Shown: piece after piece, positions 55,454 through 64,000 of the stretch
Layout of the letters: every line of letters starts with the position of its first letter
Position numbering within the stretch: position 1 is the stretch's first letter
Assembly: GCF_031753505.1 (NCBI RefSeq)
Contig: NC_089720.1
Coordinates: forward strand, 7,618,173-7,682,172
DNA from: Anomalospiza imberbis
Taxonomy: Eukaryota > Chordata > Aves > Passeriformes > Viduidae
Direction: 5' to 3'
DNA length: 64,000 nt
Translations under genes and position numbers: made by a program
The notes under the pieces: generated by a model
Told to the model about the DNA's origin: nothing
Seen by the model: only the letters and a program-made list of their open reading frames with translations
Databases searched by the model: none

Positions 55454-57164
55454 GTTGATCTTTCTGCTCCAGTGTCTACTAAAAAGGAAACTTCTTCCCC
55501 TTGGGGACCTATTTTTAGTTTTATCAAGGGCTCTTTCGATGTTCTGGTCCCCAAGATGTACAGCCCCTGACACCCCTATTTGTCCTCTTCAAACATTTTT
55601 TCATCTTTTCATCATTGCTTACAGCTTCTCTTTGCGTGTCCTTCTCCCACAGTAATAGCAATGATAACCTGCAGGACCATCTCCGGGGTTTCTAATTTGG
55701 GGAGGTTTCTTATACTCTCCCCTAGGTCTTTGTCCATCTGTTCTAAATGCTTTCTTTTCCCCCTTCTGAGTTTCCCTCACAGCTGCTACTGAATATCTTG
55801 GCTTTTGCCTTTTGTTTTTCTTCGTGTCTCCTCACGTACACCTTTTGGGCTTCCCACAATAGCTCTTGGAGATCCCGGTCCTGCCAATATTCTAATTTCT
55901 TTAGCTTTTTCCGTATATCTCCCCATGATTTTGCTACAAATTGAGTTTTAAGCAATGCCGCTCCTACTGGGGAATCCGGGTCCACTCCTGAATACATTTG
56001 CAGGCTCTTTCTGAGCCTCTCAAGCCAATCTGTAGGTGATTAATCTTTTTCTTGGTGCACACTGAAGGCCTTGTTAATATTTTGCCCTCGAGGTACGGCA
56101 TTCTGTATCCCTTGTATAATGATATCTCTAAGGTCCCTCATATTTTGTCTGTCCTGCTTGTTCTGGTGATTCTAATCCTGTCTCTGATTTGGCAATTTTT
56201 GATCATCACATGGACCCTGCTGGTGTCTCCTTTCCCAGTCTCTCATTCCTGCTTGCCTAATCATTTCCCTTTCCTCAGTAGTAAATAGTATTCCTAATAT
56301 AGCTTGAAGCTCATCTCAGGTGTAGGTATTTGGGCCTAAAAATTGGTCTAACCTCTCAGAAACCCCTAAAGGGTCCTCAAGCAACTGCCCCATTTCCTTT
56401 TTAAATTCTCTTACATCCCCAGTATTAAGTAGGATTGTTACAAACCCTATTCCCCTTTCTTTTCCCCCCATAGGTACTTCTCTCAGGGGTAATAGTCTCT
56501 TCTTTTGATCTTCCTCCTCTTCACTAGAATTATTTTCCCCGCATTGTTCTCTCCTCGTGCTCCGAGTCCTACTATATGGTGGTGATAGTGGTGGAGCCGT
56601 TGGGCTCCGGGGCCTCTCAGGGGAGGAGGGAGTTTCCTGCCCTTGATAGGGAGGGGGCAAATTGTCTAATGGTTCCCAAGGTTTTTCTTTTTCCTCCACC
56701 TTTCTTTTTTTTTTTTTTTTTTTTGTTTTCAGGGGGTATAATGCTAGGCTACAGAGGACCCCCTCCAAAGTGCTGCATAATCACATTCCTCCTGATCAAA
56801 GGGTTCCTTACTATTTACATAAATATTTAAAGCTTGACACATCCAATCATCAAAGGACCTAAACATTGGCCAATATAAATGATCAGGCCTAATTTCTTCC
56901 TTAGTCCACTCTACCATACAATAATGTACCATTTGTTCTTTACTTTTTCCCTTCGGAGAAGGCGTTGCATCCCAATGTGCAATCATTAACCCCAGGGGGC
57001 TGTCCAGGGTATCTCTGGTAATTCGCTCCCTTTCTCATTTTTAGAGCCTCTCTGGGGCCCCATAACCTTGAGCCTCTCTTGGAGCCCTTTGAGCCTCTCT
57101 GGGGACTCGTTGAACCTCTCTGGGGGTTCCTTGAGCCAGAGGTCTTACTATTCCCCTGACCCAT
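55454..57164 (-). pseudogene. gag: Gag (and protease start) of element D
   Basis: The start is MGQGNSKTSG at 57164, keeping the myristoylation Gly, followed by a short run of 9-residue-like repeats (PQRGS, KRGS). Matrix continues at 56744-56986. A PPPY late-domain motif lies at about 56655 (NLPPPYQGQ). Capsid spans 56316-56600 and 55743-55997 (major homology region near 56000). Nucleocapsid near 55640 has a damaged knuckle (CYYCGRRTRKEK). The protease active site VDTGAERST lies at 55460-55500. Stops and frameshifts break it in at least five places. Confidence 0.65.
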
Positions 57165-57361
57165 TGTGAGCAGCGTCTCACACCACTCACTTTGTCCCTT
57201 CGCTGGCCAAGCCCCTCACGGGGTGATGGAACTGCAGATAGAAGGACTCCTCAATAGTTTCGCAATAATATTGAGTCGCACTCTCTCACTTTCACTCAAA
57301 CACTGTCACGTCCACCCAACCGAATGATACTCACAGCCCGCTGTTCTCGTCCGGATCTTCA
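57165..57361 (-). other. Leader of element D, cut by element F
   Basis: This is untranslated sequence upstream of the D gag start. CGTCCGGATC near 57350 recalls part of a primer-binding-site region, but the LTR and PBS of D are not seen because the LTR of element F begins at 57362. D's 5' LTR, if present, would be beyond the window. Confidence 0.45.
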
Positions 57362-57899
57362 TGTGTTGCAGCAGATAGGCCTGCTAGGCCCCTCTGGAGA
57401 TTAGCTGCCTAAGGGTAGAGAAAATGCATAGTCATGCTGACTAGCAAAAGAACCCCTTTTCCCGCGCCTCAGACCCTCTGTTATCTTCCTGTAAGACAAT
57501 AGGTCAATTTGTACCCTGACCCACACCATTGGACCATTTCTCAAAACCCCTGTACCCTATAAAAACCCCTCAGTTTCCCTAGCTCGTTGGAAGTAAGCTG
57601 TCCCTGAACCCTTCACGGAAGATGAAACAAAGATCCTCCGGTGGAACCCCACACAGCGCTCCCCGTCTCTCTCTCCCTGCGTCTGCCCGAAGCACCCCAG
57701 CAAGCCTATGAGCTGAAATCACTGCTAAAAGAACTGAACTCTGCTTAAGAGCTGCATATCACTATAACAGCTTGCTGGGGCTAGCCTGTGCCTGGGAGCT
57801 CTGCCAAAGGTGCTTGGGCAGGAGGGTGTGCAGATACCCTTCTCACCCCAGAACACCAAGGCAGCCGGACCAACTGAGCCTGACCGGGAACAAAAACAA
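57362..57899 (+). repeat. 5' LTR of class II element F
   Basis: The LTR is about 535 bp. It begins TGTGTTGCAGC (57362) or TGTTGCAGC (57364) and ends near ACAAAAACA (57898). TATAAAAA at 57558-57565 is a good core promoter. A CA-containing end followed by a PBS-like sequence at 57905 fixes the right boundary within a few bases. The 3' LTR lies outside the window. Confidence 0.7.
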
Positions 57900-57904
57900 T
57901 AATC

Positions 57905-57922
57905 TGGCGCCCAACCGGGAAG
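57905..57922 (+). promoter_or_regulatory. Primer-binding site of F, tRNA-Lys-like
   Basis: TGGCGCCCAACCGGGAAG matches the first 11 bases of the tRNA-Lys1,2 primer-binding site used by betaretroviruses and then diverges. The primer is probably a Lys tRNA or a variant. Bases 57923-58234 are a leader with a T-rich run before the gag start. Confidence 0.65.
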
Positions 57923-58234
57923 ATAAAACCCACCAGAGCAGCCTTCTTCGCGAAGAGTAACTGCCTTGGGTCCGGCCAGAATCCTTCTGAAGATAACTTC
58001 TCCGTTATAGAAGAAATTTTCTGCAGAAGGTGTCTGAATGACCCTCTTTGTCCAGCCCTGAGGAATCAGACAGTGGCAGACCACCCTCCAGCAGCTTCCG
58101 ACCCACATTTGGCTGAGGAATAAGTATATTACAGCCTTTTTTCGCGCGCTTTTTCATTTAGGTCCCTTTTTCTTTTTCTTTTTTTTTTTTTTTTCTCTTT
58201 TTACTGCTGGGAGGGGAAAGGGAATAATAATATT

Positions 58235-60319
58235 ATGGGATCAAAAAATAGTAAATTAAAACAACCCCAGAACGAGAGAGACGTATATTTAGAACTCTTA
58301 GAAATTCTTTCCCTTAATAATTCATCTTTCTCTAACCCTAAACTTTTGAAACCTAACTTAAAAAAGTTTATAAAATGGATAATTTCACAGTTTCCTGATA
58401 CTAATACACACTCCATAACCTTGGATTCTTTTTGGGACTCTGTGGGCATACAAATATACACTTCCCAAATTAATGGGGAATTCTCTGTTACACGATTCTT
58501 ACCTATTTTTCACAAAATTACCAAAGCGGTAGAAAAAAGAAATAGGACGGGTTCTGCGGCAGAAGCAGTTCCAGCCTTATCTTTCCCACCAGCTTGTTCC
58601 CTTTCAAGTGCTAATACCTTATCTACAAACCCGGACTCCAGGGAGGGCGGGCCCCAGCTCACCCCTGCCGCTTCTGCTCCGCTCCTGCCCTGCCCCCCCG
58701 GGATTACCGCGGCCCCCAGCACCCGCCCGCCTCCTCCACAAGCCCCCCCGTCCCCCTCCCCCGCGCGGTCCCCGCCCACCCAGCCCGCGCGTCCCCCGCC
58801 TTCCCCCTCCCTCGCGCGGCTACCAAACCCTTCCTGTGTGCCTGCTAAGCCTCCGGAGGTCTCTTGTCTCAAGTGTGGTCAACACCCCGCACCCACGATA
58901 TCTCCGAATGCAACTGTATCTGTTCCTGCTGTTACCCACCCCACCCCCCCGCCGATCCCTTCGCTCCAGACCCTACAGCCACAAAATTCCCACGGTACTC
59001 CAGTGATACCCCATAGTGGCATAACGCTATTACATGCCTCTCAAACCTGCCCCAGCTGTGCTGTCGATAGCCACGCCTTGCAGTCTTCTTCCCAGCACCC
59101 CACACCCTTGCAAAATGCCATTCCAAAACGCCAGAAAAAACACTCCTCATCTGAGGATAGTAGTGATAGTGAGTACAGTTCTGACACAGATGATTTGGAT
59201 CCATGGGCTTCAATTAAGATGGAAGCCACCCGGGCAGGGGATTGGGAGTTGGCACAAAGAATTTCTGCCTTCCCTGTAACTTATTCTAAGGGAAAAAGAG
59301 GGGGTTCCACCACTAAGATTACGTGGGAACCCAATACAAACAAAGAGCTCATTGAACTTCGAAAAGTAGCCAAAGAACATGGCAGAAACTCACATATTTT
59401 TAAAAATTTTCTAGAGGCAATCTTTTCAGCACACGTCTTAATACCACATGATGTTAAAAATATTGCTCATTGCCTCCTATCCCCAGCAGAATACATGTTA
59501 TGGGAAAGGCATTGGAAAAAACAATTAAAAACATTATCAGACACATATGCAAGAGATCCTAATAGGCAAGATTTCTCAGTTGAACAGCTGGCTGGAGAAG
59601 GCAATTTGCAGAAACCTTCAGAGCAAGCTAAAACTTTGTCTGAGGCAGTAATACAAGACCTGGCTATCGCAGCAAAAACCTCCCTACTTCTCACCCCAGA
59701 TGACTCTATCCCTACCCAACACTTCTCTAATATTAAACAAGGAATAGATGAAAGCTTTATTAAATTTGTGGACAGAATTAAAGATGCTCTGGATAAACAA
59801 ATAGAGAGCACAGAGGCAAGAAAAGAACTGTTATGCAAACTTGCCATGAGCAATGCTAACGAGCAATGTAAAAACATTCTGAGAGCCTTACCTTTGGACA
59901 CAGAACCTACCATAGAACAAATGGTGGAAAGTTGTACCCGACACCTTTCCACTGAAAATACAGTAGCACAAGCAGTTGCTAAGGGCATTGCAGAAGGAGT
60001 TTCTGGTGCATTTGCAGTAGTGACTTCCAAAGACCAGACCCGCTGCTTCCACTGTAGTAACTTTGGACATTTTATAAAAGACTGTCCAGAAAGGTCACCT
60101 ATCCCAATTCCCCGTAATACCTACCAGAAACACCAAAACCGGCCACGCTTTCAGCAGCATTCGGGAAACTACCAGCGGAGCGTGGTCGGGCTCCACGCCA
60201 AGACAACAAATCAAAAGCCATGCAGACCCAACCATGCATCATTCCAGGAGAAGCCACCTCACACGAAGGGGATCCAGCATACAGAGCAATACAGACGGGA
60301 ACCCGACGTCAGCTGGTAA
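58235..60319 (+). CDS. gag: Gag polyprotein of element F
   Basis: The frame is intact, 694 codons. It begins MGSKNSKLKQ, with a myristoylation Gly and basic residues typical of matrix. A long Pro/Ser-rich linker (about residues 135-215) follows, then an acidic Ser-rich stretch (SSEDSSDSEYSSDTDD). Capsid (about 325-600) contains CLLSPAEYMLWERHW and the major homology region (DESFIKFVDRIKDAL). One zinc knuckle is visible (CFHCSNFGHFIKDC, about residue 610); betaretroviruses usually have two. A basic tail follows. The stop lies inside the pro frame, which overlaps in the -1 phase. Confidence 0.85.
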   Translation: MGSKNSKLKQPQNERDVYLELLEILSLNNSSFSNPKLLKPNLKKFIKWIISQFPDTNTHSITLDSFWDSVGIQIYTSQINGEFSVTRFLPIFHKITKAVEKRNRTGSAAEAVPALSFPPACSLSSANTLSTNPDSREGGPQLTPAASAPLLPCPPGITAAPSTRPPPPQAPPSPSPARSPPTQPARPPPSPSLARLPNPSCVPAKPPEVSCLKCGQHPAPTISPNATVSVPAVTHPTPPPIPSLQTLQPQNSHGTPVIPHSGITLLHASQTCPSCAVDSHALQSSSQHPTPLQNAIPKRQKKHSSSEDSSDSEYSSDTDDLDPWASIKMEATRAGDWELAQRISAFPVTYSKGKRGGSTTKITWEPNTNKELIELRKVAKEHGRNSHIFKNFLEAIFSAHVLIPHDVKNIAHCLLSPAEYMLWERHWKKQLKTLSDTYARDPNRQDFSVEQLAGEGNLQKPSEQAKTLSEAVIQDLAIAAKTSLLLTPDDSIPTQHFSNIKQGIDESFIKFVDRIKDALDKQIESTEARKELLCKLAMSNANEQCKNILRALPLDTEPTIEQMVESCTRHLSTENTVAQAVAKGIAEGVSGAFAVVTSKDQTRCFHCSNFGHFIKDCPERSPIPIPRNTYQKHQNRPRFQQHSGNYQRSVVGLHAKTTNQKPCRPNHASFQEKPPHTKGIQHTEQYRREPDVSW

Positions 60320-60957
60320 CTGCTTTATCCATTGACTTAAAAAAGAGGGATGTTTATCGTGTCCCAACTGGCAAATATGGGCCAAAAGGAGGTCCTTTTG
60401 ACATCTTAATTATAGGTGATACTGTTAATTGCCCAAATGAAATTTTTGTTTTTCCAGCAGTACAAACAGTGTACCCGGGTCAAGAAATATTGGTTCAGCT
60501 GTGCTGCACAGACTTACCATTTTTTCTTTTAAAGGGAACTCCAATTGCACAAGCCTTTCTACTCCCCAGAAATCACAAGGAACAGCTTCCTCTCAACCCT
60601 ATAGCAATGTGGGCACAGGTTCTGGGACCTAATAGGCCTACCATCGAGTGCGGCCTGTCCTGCAAAGGGGAGAAGACCCACCGACTAGGTCTCCTGGACT
60701 CGGGCGCTGACGTAAGTCTTGTGGCACGTTCAGAATGGCCAGCAAACTGGGAACTGGAACCCGTACTAGGTATGATTTCAGGGATTGGTGGTGCCACAGC
60801 TTCCATGCGAAGCAAGCACAACATCCTCGTCGAAGGACCTGAAGGCAAGCTGGCTACTGTCCGTCCATTTGTGGTAAGGGCCCCCGTCACCCTTTGGGGA
60901 AGGGATGTTCTATCCCAATGGGGAGCCTCTCTACAAATTCCCAGTCGGGATTTCTAA
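60220..60957 (+). CDS. pro: dUTPase-like and protease frame of element F
   Basis: The 245-codon frame lies in the -1 phase relative to gag and would be reached by ribosomal frameshifting. The first half resembles a decayed dUTPase fold order (VPTGKYG, later PGQEILVQL and PIAQAFLLP), without clear catalytic motifs. The second half is retropepsin: LLDSGADVSLV (active site), GIGGATASMRSK flap region and LWGRDVLSQWG. Betaretroviruses carry dUTPase upstream of protease, which fits. I did not see a canonical slippery heptamer in the overlap. Confidence 0.75.
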   Translation: MQTQPCIIPGEATSHEGDPAYRAIQTGTRRQLVTALSIDLKKRDVYRVPTGKYGPKGGPFDILIIGDTVNCPNEIFVFPAVQTVYPGQEILVQLCCTDLPFFLLKGTPIAQAFLLPRNHKEQLPLNPIAMWAQVLGPNRPTIECGLSCKGEKTHRLGLLDSGADVSLVARSEWPANWELEPVLGMISGIGGATASMRSKHNILVEGPEGKLATVRPFVVRAPVTLWGRDVLSQWGASLQIPSRDF

Positions 60958-63719
60958 TTGGGGCCACTGAGGAGCGCGTACTACCAGACACCCCTCAGAT
61001 CACCTGGAAATGCCAGACCCCGATCTGGAAAGAACAGTGGCCCCTGCCTAAAGTAAAACTACGCGCACTACAAGCCCTCGTAGAGGAACAGCTTGCCAAA
61101 GGTCACATCGTCGAGACCACCAGCCCTTGGAACACCCCCGTCTTTGTACTGCGAAAGCCTGGAACGGACAGGTGGAGGCTCCTCCAGGACCTGCGTAAAA
61201 TCAATGAGGTAATTGAGGACATGGGCCCTCTTCAGCCTGGACTGCCTTCACCATCAATGTTGCCTCGAGACTGGTCACTTGCCATCATAGATATTAAGGA
61301 CTGTTTCTTTAGCATCCCACTGCACCCCCAGGACGCTCCACGGTTTGCTTTTTCAGTCCCCTCTCTTAACAGAGAGGCTCCACTCAAAAGGTATCATTGG
61401 CTTTTTCTTCCCCAAGGTCTCAAGGTCTCGCCTACTATATGCCAATGGTATGTTTCTCGTGTTTTGTCTCCCGTTCGGAGCCTATTTCCAGAGGCAATTA
61501 TTTACCACTATATGGACGATATCTTGATTTGTGCATCAGACAAAGCCTACCTGGACAAAGCAGTTACAAAGACTATTGAAACCATCGAATAAGCAGGGTT
61601 CGAAATCCGGGAGGACAAAATACAGTACACCAACCCATGGACTTATCTTGGATTCCTGATCCGGGAGAGGACCATCGTACCCCAGCAGCTCGTCATCCGA
61701 GACGACCCAAAAACTCTGAGAGACTTACATAGCCTGTGTGGATCTATCAATTGGGTACGTCCTTTGCTAGGAATTACAACAGAGGACCTCGCTCCACTGT
61801 TCAACCTTCTCCGTGGCAGCAGAGACCTGGACTCTCCACGCACTCTGACAGCAGAAGCCCGAGATGCCATCACCAAAGTACAAGAAGCCCTATCTTCACA
61901 CCAAGCCCATCGCTTCGAGCCCAGCCTGCCTTTCCAGTTCGTCATCCTGGGAAAAGCACCCTGGTTCCATGGACTGATTTTCCAGTGGGATACTCAGCTT
62001 CGAGACCCTTTGTTGATACTTGAGTGGATCTTTACAAATAACCAACTTACAAAGACAATTACCACCTTCCAAGAAATTATGGCACATTTAATAAAAAAAG
62101 CCAGAACTCGCCTCCGTTCTCTCGCAGGGTGTGAGTTCACATGCATACACTTGCCACTAACCAGTGGAGACCTGGAGCATTTGCTTCAGAATAATGAAAA
62201 TCTCCAGTATGCCCTAGATAGCTATACAGGCCAAATTTCTACCCATATCCCAAAACATAAGCTTTTTAATATAACCTTTAATCTGACCCCAAAATTAGTA
62301 CAAAGTAGAACACCTCTCAAGGCTCTAACAGTCTTTACAGACGGCTCAGGGTCATCCCACAAGTCTGTAATGACATGGAGAGACCCTAAGACCCAAAAAT
62401 GGGAATCTGATGTCCAAATTGTGGAAGGGTCTCCACAGATTGCAGAGTTAGCAGCCGTTGTCAGAGCCTTTGAGAAATTCAAAGATGAACCTTTTAATCT
62501 CATTACAGATTCCTCATATGTAGCAGGTATAGCTATGAGGGCAGAACAAGCCCTTCTAAAAGATGTTCCCAATCCAAAGTTACACCAATTGATTTCTGCA
62601 TTAATACGCTTAATCTCCCACAGAAAACAACCTTACTATGTAATGCATGTGAGGTCACACACTGACCTCCCAGGTTCCATTGCAGAAGGGAACAGGAAAG
62701 CAGATGCATTGGCCATGGCAATAGGGACTGCCAACATCCCAGACATCTTTGCCCAGGCAAAGTTGTCACATGCATTTTATCACCAAAATGTGCCTGCCCT
62801 GATCAGAATGTTTAAGCTCTCAAAAGATCAGGCCAAAGCTATTGTTGCCACCTGCCCAAACTGCCAAAGCTACCAGATACCATCTGTGGGAACAGGAGTC
62901 AACCCCCGAGGACTCAACAGCTGCCAGCTGTGGCAAACAGATGTCACTCACTTCCCACCTTTTGGAAGGTCAAAGTATGTACACGTGTCAGTTGACACAT
63001 TTTCTGGAACAGTGTTTGCATCATCTCATCCAGGAGAAACTGCACAGCACGCCATAAAGCATTTCCTCCTTGCCTTTGCTACCCTGGGAGTACCAAAACA
63101 GATCAAAACAGATAATGGACCTGCTTATGCCTCTCGTAAGTTAAAGGACTTCTTCAGTGAGTGGGGAATAGAACACAAGAAAGGCATACCTGCAAATCCC
63201 ACAGGACAATCCATCATAGAGAGGACACATCAAACCCTCAAAAGAGTCCTCAACCAGCAGCGAAGTGAAACAAAAATCATATCTCCAGTTGAAAGACTCT
63301 GCAAAGCTCTCTATGTCATCAACTTCCTAAATGGCACAACATCAGAACCTGATCCTCCAGTGCTTCGCCACTTTGCAAATACCACCCAAGCAAAGCTCGC
63401 TGAGAAACCACCGGTGCTAGTGAAGGACCCAGAGACTCATCAAATCTCAGGGCCTTTCCAGTTAATTACTTGGGGTAGAGGATATGCGTGTGCTTCACTA
63501 CCATCAGGCCCAAGGTGGTACCCAGGAAAACACATAAAACCATACCTAGGCACTACAAACACTACTCAGTCAGACACGGACAAGAGTTCCTCTGAACCGG
63601 ATACAGGACCGCCTCAAAACCAGACAAGTTCTGCCTGGAGACGAAGACGTCGCAGAATAACCACATACCTGAGAAAAAACCGACACATCACACGACAGCA
63701 GAAGAAACAGAAAAGATGA
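60894..63719 (+). pseudogene. pol: Pol of element F, one internal stop
   Basis: The frame is -1 relative to pro and overlaps it by 64 bases. RT has WNTPVFVLRKPGTDRWRLL, AIIDIKDCFFSIPL and active site YHYMDDILICA. One TAA at 61590-61592 interrupts it in the RT palm-thumb region, and the same phase is open again to 63719. RNase H follows (VFTDGSGSSHKS, TDSSYVAGIAM), then integrase: HAFYH and CPNC zinc residues, WQTDVTHFPP, IKTDNGPAY, GQSIIERTH, and a C-terminal ITWGRGYACA. A basic tail (RRRRRRITTYLRKN) ends it. Apart from the stop the gene looks complete. Confidence 0.85.
61590..61592 (+). other. Single in-frame TAA in pol of F
   Basis: It follows a KTIETIE codon series and is the only stop between the RT start and the pol end in this phase. 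Translation from the gag start would end here, losing the RT thumb, RNase H and integrase. Confidence 0.85.
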
Positions 63720-64000
63720 ATAACATTCTGCTGCATTAATCAAGCTATAAGCCAGACATAGCTTGAACACAAAATTGTTCTCTAAATTACATGTTATTAT
63801 CTGTTTTAAAAAAATTTCCCCTAAAAACCCCTATAATTCCCTTTCCCAACTCTTACTAAAAACCCTTAACCTCACACCTTCAGGGAGGTCCCTGTAGCCT
63901 TGGGAAACTTTCTACCCTCACACCAAATATTACCTTGTTGCATAATTGGAAAAAAGAAAGGGAGGAAAATCGCCACAAAAGATCCTATACGGAATTTGAT
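63720..64000 (+). other. Region after pol of F
   Basis: No open frame of note begins here on the plus strand. env, if present, would start farther right. The sequence is A+T-rich with several ACCCCT/AACCCCT runs. The window ends before any 3' LTR. Confidence 0.5.

Noticed and set aside
60250..60319. A canonical slippery heptamer for the gag-pro frameshift of F
   Set aside because: I read the overlap codon by codon and found no clear X-XXY-YYZ site in the gag phase. The frameshift is inferred only from the phases and overlap.

Overview
ORGANISM AND CHARACTER. The window is vertebrate nuclear DNA made almost entirely of endogenous retroviruses (ERVs) and solo LTRs. I found no host gene, tRNA, rRNA or CRISPR array. 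The mix suggests a bird: class I (gammaretrovirus-like) proviruses, class II (beta/alpha-like) proviruses, an ERV-L, and an envelope transmembrane subunit of alpharetroviral style. The density of stacked, partly intact ERVs with no genes would suit a bird W chromosome or similar heterochromatin. Both statements are inferences; nothing in the window names the species. LAYOUT. (1) 152-1725: minus-strand class I element H, a 3' LTR plus a remnant of integrase. (2) 1731-7290: minus-strand class II element G (3' LTR, broken env, two small ORFs, integrase/RNase H, Gag CA-NC), split by a solo LTR. (3) 8189-17457: minus-strand class I element A, a decayed relative of the young provirus at 32-41 kb. 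Two solo LTRs sit in its env. (4) 17458-45781: one class I provirus, C, cut into many pieces by later insertions. Its 3' LTR and Env TM lie at 17.5-18.9 kb, integrase/RNase H/RT/protease at 23.8-29.9 kb, Gag at 29.8-30.3 and 44.1-45.3 kb, and primer-binding site plus partial 5' LTR at 45.5-45.8 kb. Element B (18.9-23.6 kb) and five solo LTRs or LTR-like blocks interrupt it. (5) Inside C's gag sits provirus L1 (30297-44080, 6-bp target duplication). Inside L1 sit the young class I provirus Y (31887-41662, 4-bp duplication) and a solo LTR (42597-43234, 5-bp duplication). (6) 45782-51150: an ERV-L, itself split by a solo LTR. (7) 51150-57200: class I element D, integrase-deleted, with a solo LTR in its protease gene. 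(8) 57362-64000: plus-strand class II element F with 5' LTR, PBS, gag, pro with a dUTPase-like segment, and pol. HOW THE PARTS RELATE. Insertions carry target-site duplications, and in several cases the older reading frame continues when the insert is skipped, so relative ages can be read directly. LTR divergence agrees: the two LTRs of outer L1 differ at about 9 sites in 393, those of inner Y at 3 sites in 653 (counted by eye). Y has an open 1135-codon pol and a long but frameshifted env; F has complete gag-pro-pol frames apart from one stop codon. POINTS OF MOST INTEREST. These are the dated nest itself; the unusual envelope carried by Y, A and B; the small L1 element with a matrix-like plus Pro/Ala-rich ORF and no pol; and small Cys-rich ORFs at the pol-env junction of two different elements.
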